From the NCBI GenBank assembly GCA_032158125.1, contig JASKOT010000007.1:682001-746000 (forward strand): a stretch of DNA of 64,000 bases, read 5' to 3'. The first letter of the stretch is position 1. Each line of letters opens with the position of its first letter. Under the pieces are notes generated by a model that did no database searches, was not told where the DNA came from, and saw only the letters and a program-made list of their open reading frames with translations. The DNA comes from Papiliotrema nemorosa (Eukaryota; Basidiomycota; Tremellomycetes; Tremellales; Rhynchogastremaceae). The translations under genes and the position numbers were made by a program. This document shows, piece by piece, positions 22,716 through 34,524 of the stretch.

Positions 22716-24883
22716 TTACCGCCTCTTTCGTTTGTTGCCCTTGACAGGTCGGGTATCCTCCAAGACTCGAATGTCGTTCTTACCGAATGAGACCCTCTTG
22801 GCCTTCTTTGGGGGGACCACCGCAGCGTCAGACTTTCTCTTTCGCTTTTGTGTGACCATTGGAGGAGGAGAAGGCGATCGCTCTTCTTCCTCTTCATCCT
22901 CTTCCTCGTCCTCGTCATCTTCATCATCTTCGACGTCCGAGCCTGACGAAGGCTCGGGTCCGTCCTCCAAATCGAGCTCTTCTCCTTCATCTGCGCCAAT
23001 GACAAGGGCATCTTGGACGTCCTCATCTTCGTCTTCTTCCTCAGCATCTTCGTCCTCTTCATCCTCCTCTTCATCCTCTTCCTCACCCTCATCCTCATCA
23101 TCGTCTGAGCCTTGCAGCATTTCGATGTAATTGTCATCGACAATCACCTATGAAGGATCAGCAGGGAGTACCGGAATATGATGAGTATGCTCACATCTCG
23201 AGTGTCAATGTCCCCTCCAGCGAACCGCACGACTCCCTTGCCAGTAGCCCTCAACTCCTTTCTTGTCCTGCACAAACTGAGAACACAGTCCAAATCTGTC
23301 CTCTCGGTCGTTTTGGCTGATGTGGGTGGTGTGGAGTAGTAAGGGAAAGTGTTGTGAGCCCAATCTCGCAGAACGATTCTGGCCGCAGAGTCGAGATCCG
23401 CATCACCGTGCTACAATTGTAAGTTCACATCCCTGTTGTTGTAAGGCAAGCCGACGACTGACCTTCCTGATTCGCCCGTTTGCTCTCGCCAAAGCAAGCA
23501 GGAAAGCGTCGACATCACCATCTCTAAAGTAGGGGATGTTGTACGCCAACATGAGGTCTTGAGCGTTTGAACGCCTGACAATGTAGTTGACTGAGATTAG
23601 CACAGTCCGAGTAATTGGATAAAGCCGTACCTAGTGGGAAGACATCTTTAATCCTGTCGACTCGACCAAGGTTCCGCCTCAACAAGTCACCCACGACTCT
23701 CTGCTCCATCTGATTCCACTTTTCCTCATCCATATCTTCCTCTTCCTCCGCTTCATCCACCTCGTCCTCGATGAACTCCCATCCAGGGGTGTCAATCACG
23801 GCGACAGTCCTGCCTTCCACGGATAAAGTCACTTCGACAGGCTTGACAGTGGTCGGTCGGGGGTTCTTGGCGGCAGCAGCGGTGGGGACGAGAGGAGCGA
23901 CGCCATACTTGGTGCTTCCGAGGAGAGTGTTAAGCACGGATGTCTTTCCGGTGTTCGGGAGACCCATGAGTGCGACAGTCAGGTTGCCGTCCTTTTTCTC
24001 GGTCGCCCACTGCGAGAGGGCAGCGAGGAACTCGGTCTTGCCTGGTCGTGTGGACGAAGATGGGTCGGACACTGGTGGATTGGTGGAGAAGAGGTATGTT
24101 TGTCGAGGGAGATGTTGCACCCAAGAATTGAGATTCTCTCGAGGTACGAGGTCTGGCATCAGCACTGTCTAGTCCCCTTTCGGACGATTTGCTCACCGAT
24201 TTTGTTGACGAGCAGAGCATATTTTCCACCGGAATCCTCGACCAAGTTCTGGATCCAAGCACTCCTTCCACCCTGAATATCCCTCGAATCGACAACTTGA
24301 ACGATCACGTCCGACTTGTCCATCGCATCTTGTAGAGTAGCAAGAGCGGTATCCACCAACTCGGGAACATCTGCCTCGTCCCCGTTGAGCTCGCCCTCGG
24401 CAGCGGCCACCGGCGCAGAGGCGCTCAGGACGCCAGACGTTAGAGAGATAACTCCCGGGGTGTCTTCGTCCTCCTCCTCTTCCTTTCGCTTGTTGGCTTC
24501 TCGACGAGCTTGCTTGGCCTCTTCATTCTGAAGTTCAGCCCCTGTCCACTACACCTCGTGACTGTACAACTCACCCTCCTCTTCTCCTCGGCCATTTCAG
24601 CGAGGACTCGGTCCTTGTAGGGGAAATTGTTGGGCACACCAAGCTCGGCCTTCTTTTCTGCGAAACATTAGCAGCCATATCACTCGGCAGGTGGAAAGTG
24701 CGCACTAGACTTCCAAGTGACATCTCGTTTGCTATCCCTTCGAGACTTCTTTCGATGTTCAGCGACCTTTTTGTTGATCTTTGCCCGATCTCGGGTGTTT
24801 TGTCGGTTTGACGTCTCTGCATAAAGTCAGAATGCATTTCATCGACTTCCCCATACACACTCACTCTTCCTGATTCGAGGCAT
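22716..24883 (-). CDS. NUG1: Nucleolar circularly permuted GTPase, 60S export (Nug1/Grn1/GNL3 type)
   Basis: Required in this family for large-subunit maturation and export. The N-terminus is basic (MPRIRK, KINKKVAEHRKKSRRD) and contains the family signature LGVPNNFPYKDRVLAE. GTPase motifs come in permuted order: LLVNKI(D) (G4) first, then GLPNTGKTS (G1, P-loop), then DTPGWEF (G3). This is followed by the C-terminal VNYIVRRSNAQDLMLAYNIPYF and RIVLRDWAHNTFPYYSTPP blocks. The tail has a long Glu/Asp-rich run encoded by GAA/GAG/GAT repeats, then a basic nuclear-localisation-like end (KRKRK, KKAKRVSFG, KGNKRKRR). ATG at 24883. About six introns. It diverges from the CDC11-like gene across 237 bp. 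Confidence 0.9.
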
Positions 24884-25120
24884 CGTGACTAGAGATGAAT
24901 GGGGGTTGCGTATGGAGAGGGGGCCGGTTCAAAATAATTGTAAACTGAAAATCCACACCCATCGTCGGTCATCGCCGCCTCCACCCGGCACCGAAAGTAA
25001 GTCTTACGTAAACTATCTTCTCTTGGTTGTTTACGCCCGACGCGAGTGCTTTTCTTTTCCGGGCAACCTTTTCAACGCTACATCATTCGACAACTCGAAG
25101 CGAAGCGTGCGAAGAGCGCC
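24884..25120. promoter_or_regulatory. Bidirectional promoter between NUG1 and the CDC11-like gene
   Basis: The two ATGs are 237 bp apart and point away from each other, so this segment must carry both promoters and 5' leaders. Part of it (25046-25120) is open in the CDC11 frame and could code, but MAVPAWQTDDLEEEW at 25121 looks like the natural N-terminus. Confidence 0.55.
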
Positions 25121-28100
25121 ATGGCTGTTCCAGCATGGCAGACGGATGATCTGGAAGAAGAATGGGTAGATTCATCGCCCTCGCCTCCTCCTTCACTCAA
25201 GGCGGTCCCCGCAAAATCAGCTCAAACAGAATCACTCCCTCGACATGATCCCGCATCCATCAGAGCCAAACGGGGATCTCTACGTGCGCTGGGTCACTCT
25301 GCAGCTCGCTCCTTACCTTCTCGGGCCGCTTCTTCGCCACAAGCTGGATCACCTCGAGTCGTATCGGGTCACGGGGAGGGCCGAGTCCTCTCTGAAAAGG
25401 TCGAAAACAACACTGCAATCGGTCACAAAGTACTCTCCCCGCCTACATCCGACGCTGAGAAAGATGGTGGAGCGGGAACATTCGTGGTGAAAGATGGAGT
25501 GGACGATGACCGAGGGAAACATCTTGCTAGGAAGGGCAAAGATATGTTTGGTCCATCAGCGTTGGAAAAGATGTTCAGGCCTCCTTCACCGATCGTCGAA
25601 GAAACGCCGGCAGTCGTACCTACCACCCCAGCTCCTGCTTCGACCTCTCCTCCCTCTACCAACCATATCGACAGTATACGCAGGGCATCGAACCCATACG
25701 CCCCGACAAACCCCTCGAGACTCAGTAAATCGGTCACTCCTTCCAACATCTCTAGCTCATTCTCGGTCACACTGCCACACGAGGGCGATTCGCAAAACAC
25801 GACCATTTTGCACGATGAAGAGGATGCCTCGAGCCTTATTGTGGATGTGGAGAGGGACACGGATCGAACTCGTGAATTGAAGAGTGGAGAGATCGAAACA
25901 GATATGAGTCTACCTCGACCTGGCCAGAATTACCCATTCACCTTCTCGCATCCAGTCGCCGACAACGCCAAAGAGGTTTCGCCCAATCCCTCTTTATCCC
26001 CCTTTGACCCAGAAACCAAGTCGCAGTCTACGATCCACAACCACTCTCCGCCCAAACCGGGGCTTCGACTCTTCCGTTCGGCCTACGATACGTATACTCG
26101 AGAACACCTTTCTGCTCTTGTCGACAGCATCGCGATCGATGCTAGTCCGTCTCCTCCACCGTTTGGCGCCACAAGTGCTCGATATCACGGATCGCGGGTC
26201 GAATCATCATCTGGATCCTCGGAACAGAGCGGTCCCATCAGGTCCGGATCTAGGCAGTCATACAGTGACGAGTCGAGAAGCTCAAAGAGGATGAGAATGA
26301 GCCCTTCATCACCCGGACGGCGGCATAACGGGGTGAGAGACTGGGCAGCAGAAGGAAGGGTCATGATGGATAGACTTCGAGCTGCCGCCGAGAGTACAAC
26401 CACCGGGAGTGTCTCTCGCTCGGATGGTAAGCTACCCATGCGACGTTGACTAACGTCCCAGAGAGTCGATCGCAGGAGTACGAGCAGAGCAGCAGTCAAT
26501 CTCCTGAAAGATACCCCACGCCACCTCCCCTTACTCAACAAAACTTGGAGCCATTCAAGCCAGCTCACCGGTCTAATCCAAGCACAACCTCTTCCACATA
26601 TCTCAAACGAGCAGAGGAGATGATGGCTGCCATCAGAGCTCGAGCGGCGTCAGACTCACTCTCGACATCTGAGTTTACCGGGACTGAAACTGGATCCTCT
26701 CGCGCTCCGTCTAACGATTGGGATATCGAGGCAATCGCCCGACGTGCGAGGGAGGAAAATGGTCTCAAGGGAACGGGTCGCGCAGAATTCAGTGAAATCA
26801 GTAGTGAAGCTCGACCTGGCGCTGCTGCAGAGTCGAAACAACGCTTGGACAACAGGAGGCCTACCTCGGCGGCTTCATCGGGAGATGAGCAGGGCGTGCC
26901 GGTAAGACCAGACCAGGAAGACTTCAACCGCTTTGTCTCTGCAACTACGGTAGCTACGGCCACTACAATGTCCACCTCATTCGTCAAGCATCCTGGTCCA
27001 AGACAAGGGGCAAACAATATTCGAAACATTCGACCAGACGAGGTACAGGGCATCGTACCTGACCGAGTGGGGAGGATGCGATATGACAAGGGACTCATGC
27101 GATGGGTCAAGGATCGAGCACCTCTCAGCGGGATCGATGAAGCGGGTGAAGGTAGTGCCACGGGCAGCGGGAGTGGTGGAAGGACTAGCCGTGGCAGTCG
27201 AAGCCAAAGTGGAGAAAGCGAAGACGTTTTTGCAGGGATTGACTCCTGGGGCCACGAATCGAACCAGAACGTCACCGTCCCGCAAGGCGGGCAAGAAGAA
27301 GAGAGTGACGATGACGAGGACGACGAGAATGTCATTCGACAAGCGGATACCACCCGGATCTTTGATGATACCGAATCAGACAGCTCCCAATCGGAAGGAG
27401 CGAGCGAGAACGAGATGGTCACTGCCCTGACGCACGCCCCTCCGGCTGAAACGCCAAAGTTCACCTCTCCACCTACTCGACCAGTCGTCCACCATGCGTC
27501 TTCCGCTCCTGCAATCATGACCCCTCAAGCTAACCTGGCCGTCCGACCCATCCGATCTGCACTACGGAACGCTCGCGGGAATTCGCTAACTCCTGGCGTT
27601 CGAAAGCAGACTCAATGGCATGAGAGCGTCACTCCAGCGCCGGACTCTGCTGCTCGGCGGAGTGTCAGCTTTTCCGATGGGAAGAAGTCGGGCAAGATGC
27701 GGGATTGTCATCCGGACGAAACTATCGAGACGGTAGACTCGGAACATACGGATCATGTTGGTAAAAGGACTGATGAGGCGAAGGGAGGCGACGAGGAGTG
27801 GTTCAGAGCTGGAGAAGGCAGCTGGATGCCTAGTATACGGACACAGCGGATCGAGGGAATGATGGAGGATATGAATGGTTTGAGTGAGTGATAAGTCTTC
27901 GTTTTGAGGGATACTGACGAGGAAAGGCCTGGACGACGGGACACCGTCTAAACCCCCAAAGCCGATCGCAGATTCGCTGATCGCGTCGCCAGAGCAGATG
28001 CTCGAGGGAGCGACGAGTGAAGAAGTGGATCGAACAATACGCGGAGATACGGTCCGACCTCGACACTCTCGTTCTTCCCGATCTCGACATAACGACGCCA

Positions 28101-29900
28101 ATGCTACATTCCTCACAGAGTGCTCGTTCGGTGTCACCCACGACAAGCTCGTACAACTCATCACGGACGTCTACGGTTCCGAGCCATACTGGGACCACCT
28201 CACCTTGCTGGATCTGCGAGGCAAGAGCGTAGACAGCGTGACGAGGCTGAAAGAATTTTTGCCCGAATTGACAGAAGTATACCTGTAAGTCGACTTTCCA
28301 CCTCGAAGAATTGGCCTAATAAAGCAGCAATGACAACAAGATCTCATACTTGTCTGGTATTCCTACCAGCGTCACTCGGCTTCATGTGCCGCGAAACCGA
28401 CTCACGGCAATGTCGAGTGTTGATCACCTCGAAAATTTGACATATCTCGATATCTCGCACAATAACCTTGATTCTGTTTCTCGTGAGTTAAGTCTTATGG
28501 GAAGCCGGGCGGATACTGACTGGATAGAACTTTCTTGCCTGACGCAGCTGGTCGAGTTAGATCTCGATAACAACTTGATCAAGGATCTCACCGGTATTTC
28601 TGGCCTTCGCAGTCTCGCCAAACTCAGCGCTAGCAATAACAAGATTTCTAAACTGGACTGCTCATTCACTGCATGGTGAGCTTCCAACCTCGGTTTATTG
28701 GGCCAAGCTGACCGTTGTAGGCTGTCGCTAGAGTCGCTGAACTTATCGGGCAATCGTCTGTTACAAGTCGAAAGCTTAGGTCGCTTAACCAAACTCAAAG
28801 ATCTCAACCTTGGTACGTTCGATTGAGTTTTTCGCTGTTTGGAAGCTCATATCTCAGATTCTAATCGTATCGATGAGCTATACTCTGCAACACCGATAAC
28901 GTCCCTGCGCACGCTACGGATCTCGGACAATGACCTAACCATGATCGACATCTCGCTGTTCCCGAAGCTACGAACCTTGTATGCCGATCGTAATGCCATC
29001 AGCAGACTTGAGGCGAGGTTCGGTGCGCAGAACCGGTTGGAGAATCTCAGCTTGCGCAATCAGTCTGTCTCTGGATTATCGCTCGACTGGACCTTTTTGA
29101 CTAGTTTGAAGAGGCTTTACATCTCTGGCAAGTCACCACATGATTTGTGGAGATACATCACTGACCGTTCAGGCAACCCTCTTTCCGATGATTTCTTCCC
29201 TTTGCGTCCGATGGCAAGTATGTCTTACCTCGAGGCCGCTGCTTGTTCGCTTTCATCATGGCCGAAAGACGTCGGAACATCTATGCCACACCTCGAGATC
29301 CTCAATCTGAACTACAATTACTTGCAAAATCTCGATGGTCTTGCTGGATTGAGGTCGTTACGCAAGGTCAGTGTAGTCGGGGCGAGATTGGGTGGAGAAG
29401 GTGGAAAGGGCGTTATGAGGGGTTTGAAGGATCTTGCGGCACTGGAGGAAGTGGATCTACGGTGAGCCCTGCATTCACTCACTCAACTTAGGCACCGCTG
29501 ACGATACAGTATGAATCCATCGACATTAGGCTTCTACTTGCCTCTGATGCTCCCTTCGACCACCTCGAGCCTCGAGCCTGACACACTTAACGAGCCGAGA
29601 GTCGCTCAAAATCCACTACCGAATGTCACCTTGGCCACAATTCGACCGCCCGACACACCCGGTCCGAAACGGCTGAACCAACTTGCCAAACCTAGCCAGC
29701 CCTCCACAGCAGACTGGACCAAGCTCGATGCGCAATTTAGGAAGAGTCTACCGGATGAATGGTATTCCAAGAGGTTGGTTTACAGGGGGTTGATCATGGG
29801 AAAACTGCCCCGATTGAGGATGTTGGACGGGGTAGTAGTGGAAGAAGCAGAGAGGAGAAAGGCTGAGATGTTGCTTGATCTGGCCAAAGATGCAATCTAG
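25121..29900 (+). CDS. CDC11: Leucine-rich SIN/MEN scaffold protein (Cdc11/Nud1/centriolin-like)
   Basis: Spindle-pole-body scaffold that recruits septation/mitotic-exit kinases. The first two exons (to about 26430 and 26460-27880) encode roughly 900 Ser/Pro-rich, disordered residues with many possible CDK sites (SP/TP). Embedded in them is GIVPDRVGRMRYDKGLMRWVKD, a segment that fungal Cdc11/Nud1 proteins keep. Several short exons follow with about ten SDS22-type leucine-rich repeats (LTLLDLRGKSVDSV, ISYLSGIPTSVTRLHV, LVELDLDNNLIKDLTGI, LESLNLSGNRLLQVE, LRTLYADRNAISRLE, LEILNLNYNYLQNLDGL). An LRR-cap-like C-terminus ends LRMLDGVVVEEAERRKAEML, stop at 29898-29900. Around ten introns. The two long 5' exons contrast with the finely split LRR part. 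Confidence 0.87.
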
Positions 29901-30131
29901 AGCCGTGGGAGATCCGGACAATAGGTGCAAGCGTGATGAGGGATTTGTTGAAGACGGGATGCGCTATATATTGGATGGACTTTGGAGGTCTTGTATTCGG
30001 GTGAAGGCATCACACAGTACTCGTACATGAATGTAAACTTAAACTGCTACTCGTACATAATTCCAGCAGGATGCAGGATGACGAGGGTGTCTGCTCTGTA
30101 TAGTCCATGTCCACCTCCCTGTTTGCCAGTC

Positions 30132-31365
30132 TCATTGTATGAGCTCTACCAACCTGGTCCACAACTTTTGCCTGTTCTCCTCGTTCCGAGACCACACACC
30201 CGGCAAGATGGCTTTTAGGTTGTGATTGAAGAACCTATCTGAACCCAAGTCCGATCTCCTCTTCTCATCCACCACTGACAACTGCCCATCAGCGCCGTTC
30301 TGGTATGTCGTCCATGATCGATAAGAGATGGCATGGAGGAGCGGGACTTACGTAGACTGGGATGTTGGCGATGTGTTTTGGGGTCGTTGCGAGAGTGAAA
30401 TACGCCGCGGTCATCAACCATGAGAATGGACGCGGGACAATCGAGAGGTCTATCGTGGCTGTCTTTACGAATCCTGCGTGTCAGACGACCAAGCAGTGAG
30501 AAGCGCGCAGCGTGCAGCGAGCAGCGAGCAGGGACATACCAGGATGAACGTGATAAAAGTGGTAATCGGGATACCGGATAGTCATCTCCTACCCTGTCAG
30601 CCCGCCCACCCATACTCGATATTCTCACGCTGAACTCACTTGGAGAAAACTGTCGAGGACAGTACTATCCCTCATACTTTGCTGAACAAACAACTTTGCC
30701 GACCATGAGTTCTCCCTCTTCTTCAATGACAAGTCGTCGACGTCCAGATCGTTCAATGATACACCCGGATTCGCCAGACAAACGACCCTGGCCCCTCTGG
30801 CCAGACCTTCCGAGCCTATGAGAGAGTACGCGAGGTGAAATCGGGATAAAGCCTGGACGGCGAACCCAAAGCCGTTTCTAGATAGTATGAGTCACTATCT
30901 TGTTGCATTGCAAGTTGTAAGAAGGACGTACCCATCTTCGGTGAGTTTGATTTCCCCCGTTGGCATCCCATTCTGACACATGATCAGGGAGTCCACCTTG
31001 ACTCCGAGCTTATCCACTTGATCCTGTATCGCTCGATGTATCCCCGACATCCCTTTGAGTGTCCTGGGTATCATCAGCCAAGGGATACCTGATGGAGGAT
31101 GTACTCACGAGAGATCCCCCTGTATCATACTATACTCCCCGAAGTTGTTCTCCTCTCTCATCTGATCAAGAACAATTTCGCCGGCAGTAGCATTTCTACC
31201 GACGATCACGATGCGGCGACAACCTATTCGAGCGAGAGATAAAGCTATACTGGGTCCAATCCCTGTCGTTCCACCCGTGATGATTGCGAACTTGGGTATT
31301 TCTCCCGATACAGTCCCGGTGGACAGCTGTGAGATGTAGTCTTTGGCTTCTTGAATGGATGTCAT
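30132..31365 (-). CDS. Atypical short-chain dehydrogenase/reductase
   Basis: Rossmann-fold protein with FAIITGGTTGIGPSIALSLA (the TGxxxGIG cofactor loop) about 30 residues from the start. Then come RRIVIVGRN, a D-L-S segment, KVDSLIMCQNGMP (equivalent of NNAG), GFAVQALSRFHL, ARVVCLANPGV, and HVHPGFVKT after the active-site region. At the position of the catalytic YxxxK the sequence reads SWSAKLF: Trp replaces Tyr while Lys is kept, and the usual catalytic Ser is not obvious in ANPGV. It may be a non-catalytic or altered SDR. The last exon ends GVWSRNEENRQKLWTRLVEL with TGA at 30132-30134. About five introns. Substrate unknown. Confidence 0.78.
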
Positions 31366-31984
31366 TGCTGTTGCGCGCGAGATGTCTTGTAGGTTTGGAA
31401 ACACTAAGAGGAAGAGTGGGTAGGTGAGGCGTGTCTTGGACAACTGCCTCCCCTTTATATCTCTTTGCATGCAGTCCATACCACCCATCGGCCATCGGCT
31501 ACGCCCAGTGTTCCCACACTCCATACGAGTAATCATCATGCGAGGAGCGCGGAATGGGTGTCGTTCCGAGGATCAACATAATGGGCGAGTGGTCGAGGAT
31601 GACCGTCGTGGAGTTATTGCAAATACATACCGGGAACGGCCATGGCAACGTTGCAGACCTCTTCACGCTCGACAGCATGGTGACTATGCATTGACTTGAA
31701 CAATCGCTCTATCAACGCGTATATTGGAGGTACGAATACTAACAATACACATGCCTCTCACCTCGCAAGTCAATTTGCGCAGAGTGTGAAGGACCTTTGT
31801 ACCCATACAACGTGGGCAGCGGGACCTATGTGACCAACTTGGGACCCCCTTTGGTAAGCTGCAGATGCCAGGGCATGTCTTCGCACCTGATCCTCCCGAG
31901 TGTTGACTACGAGACATTCTCGACGACCAGTGTCTTACCGATCATGACAGAAGACACATTCGCCCAACCGGGGCATCTGTATTG
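31366..31984. other. Spacer between the SDR gene and the RNA-repair gene
   Basis: About 620 bp: promoter of the SDR gene (minus strand) and 3' flank of the next minus-strand gene. No gene recognised. Confidence 0.35.
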
Positions 31985-34524
31985 CTAACGCACATCGTTC
32001 AATACCAGTGTTTGTTTCCCCCAATGTTGGTTACCAGCGATGAAATCCCCTCGAACGACTTTCGACCTCTCCACCGTCCTTTGTCCCGTGGGATCCTCTT
32101 TCCTGACGTAGATCCCCTCAATGCATGAATCCCCATAAGAGCTGATGGTAGCTAGGTGACGGTGTATCTGCTTCTCTTCCAACGTGTTCACACGGTCGAT
32201 AAGCGGGACCTGACATATACCCGTTCCCTCCAGTGCAGTCCCCAAGACTCCCCTAGAAACGAACGTCTGGGTGTACCGATCGTACAGGTCGAAAGCGAGG
32301 AATCGATCTGGTAATCTCGTATAATGGATAGAATGTTTCGCAACCACCCATTCTCCATACAAGATCCACCGCTCGGGAAACGTCGGATCTTGGTGCAATA
32401 ACTTCTTCAGGGCAGTCTCACGATCTTCGATCCATTTGGTCAAGGGCTTAAACTGCGCATGATCGTTCGCCGAGATCCAATGACTCCGATTTTGGACCCG
32501 GATAGAACCATCAAAATCGAGTGATATGCCCATGTTCGCCCCGTCGATCTTTTCTTCAATGACAAGGTTCCCCGTCAGAGTCGTAAAAGCGGGCAAGACG
32601 AGATCATCGTCTGTTTTCGCACCGAGATTGAGCAGATGGGGCGTCCGTGGGAACTTGACGATCACGGGAGGGTTCGAAAACAGGTCGATGGCTTTACGCG
32701 CCGCGAAGAAGCTCGAGATAGTGACGATCCCCGCGAAGCCCTCATCCATAGTAGGCGGCTGCATATCCCGATCCATCTGTGTCAATGCGTTGTTGCCTCT
32801 TCCGGGTCGAAGCGTCGGATGAGCCAGACGCCGATTGATCCTTTGTTCGCAGAGATCTTTCGTGTAATCAAAGTAGACAGCAATAGCTGGACGGTCGATC
32901 AGCTCCATCCAGACTTTCCGATCGTCCATACGGGGATTGCACCGGTCAAGGATGATCAGTGTGTCGTCGGGAACAGAGGTCCCCAGTTGTCGCTCACATG
33001 CCGATCTCGACCCTGATTCATCTTGACTAACCACCATGGTTTTCCGCCTTTTCGAGAGTACATCAGATAACCAAGATTTACCAGATCCCGGTCGACCCAC
33101 GAGGAACAGACATATCGGTCCGGGAGGTACAGGGGTGTGTGAGAGTAACGAGACCGGTTCGATGATCTCCAGAGTGTTGCCCACTTTCCACCGATGGGAT
33201 ACCCATTTGGCAACAAACTCTTCCTGCTGTCTCGATTCTAAAGACCTAGGTCGGGCCTGTCGTAATAGGCTGATGGCTGTTTTGGCGTCCAGTATCGGAT
33301 ACGTAGATTCTGATTGATCACCTTCTCCCAACATGGCTATGAGACACGCCAGAACTGTCCCTGCTCTGCCCACCCCTCCTCCACAGTGGATGACCCACTT
33401 GCCCCCTTCCTGGACTTTGTCCCAGATCAGATCCATTTCTGCTATTGTGGGCGGGTCCCAGTTCGGCACGGGAATGTAAATGTGCGTAATAGGTATGAAC
33501 CTGAACCTTTCAGGATCGAGCGGAGTTTCCGCCGTCAAGGTGAGTATATGGGTGAAGCCGAGTTTTACCAATATATCAACATCGTTCGCATTCCTCGGTG
33601 TCGACATGCCTGCGATGTTGGGGTAGAGGTACGAGAAGTTTCTGGGGAGTTCGTATGAATGATATATGGCTCGATCGCGTGATTGAGTAGGGTGTAGCGT
33701 CAAATAAGGGGGGAGATCAGGCCAGGGTAGTGCGAGATGGGGTACGAGGTCCGGGTTGATATGGTGCAGCTCGGTAGCTGCAGCCACTGGACCAAAAGAG
33801 GACGCATCTCGCAGGGAGATCAGTCGCTTGAGGAGAAGTGGGAGAGGTTTGAGAGCGTATGCGCGACCGTAGCATAGTGCGGCGAGTTTTGGGTTGGATC
33901 TCTGCGATGTCTCGCCGAGCCGGATGTAACCTTTGAAGGAGTCTGGCCAGTGTAAGATCATCCGTTCCCCGAGGACATGTTGCTGAGCATCAGGCAATTG
34001 CCCAAGTGTAGTTTATGTCACAGAGAATAAGAGCAAGACTCGATGAAGAGATTACTTACAAGATGGGATGAGGCCTTTGCCCAAGTATGATCCATCGCTT
34101 CCTCCCCTATGGCTTCTAACGTCCGAGCTAAACAATTCACCTCTCTTTCGTCTCGGACACCTCCTAGACCCTTGTCCACCGCAAGATCGTCCACCTCTGA
34201 CAATGTCACATGATAGTCTTTTGGCGGTAATCCGATGGTTTTTCTCCAGATATCCGCATGGTTCCAAACGATGATGATCCACGATACGCCTGATTTCGTC
34301 ACCCAAGTCAAGGCATAAATGTGGCCAACCGAGATGCTGGGGATAACGGGTCGTCCAGCTGCTTTGTACTCTGTAGCTGATACGAGGGTAATATGTAGAG
34401 GATGACCCAAAGGCAGTTGTATGTCGGGACACAATTCTTCAATGACAGTGTCAAGGGATATCCCGATCAAGGCTAGTCCGCCGCGGTACGGCTGGATCTC
34501 GAGGTGTTCTTTCGGGACCTGCAT
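31985..34524 (-). CDS. RNA-repair fusion: 2H phosphoesterase, DSP phosphatase, polynucleotide kinase and RNA ligase
   Basis: Two exons (34060-34524 and 31985-33982) around a 77-nt GTAAGT...CAG intron give about 820 residues. Domains in order: (1) residues 1-155, a 2H/LigT-like phosphoesterase with two HxT motifs, HIT 44-46 and HVT 105-107, expected to open 2',3'-cyclic phosphates; (2) about 160-200, TPR-like helices; (3) about 265-400, a DUSP23-like phosphatase with HCGGGVGRAGT (Cys 355, Arg 361) and general-acid Asp 331; (4) about 445-590, a P-loop polynucleotide kinase with GRPGSGKS 451-458, SQDESG and ILDRCNPR; (5) about 610-820, an RNA ligase with EEKIDGANMG (nucleophile Lys 633), YGEWVVAKHS (motif III), FLAFDLYD (IIIa), EGIYVRKE (IV) and KVVRGDF (V). 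Yeast Trl1 is ordered ligase-kinase-CPDase and has no DSP. All key residues are present, so it looks active. The final 2 kb have no intron, unusual here. An upstream 5' exon cannot be excluded. Confidence 0.85.

Noticed and set aside
22409..23143. Open frame of 244 codons rich in Met/Arg/Lys on the minus strand
   Set aside because: It is a frame-shifted reading of the acidic GAA/GAG repeat tail of NUG1. The Nug1 frame has the domain continuity.
26565..27518. 317-codon antisense frame over the CDC11-like second exon
   Set aside because: Antisense shadow of a Ser-rich coding exon. The sense strand carries the conserved Cdc11/Nud1 segment.
30505..30535. Short GCAGCGTGCAGCGAGCAGCGAGCAG run
   Set aside because: A few imperfect copies of a 7-8 nt unit inside an intron. 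Too short to call a repeat array.
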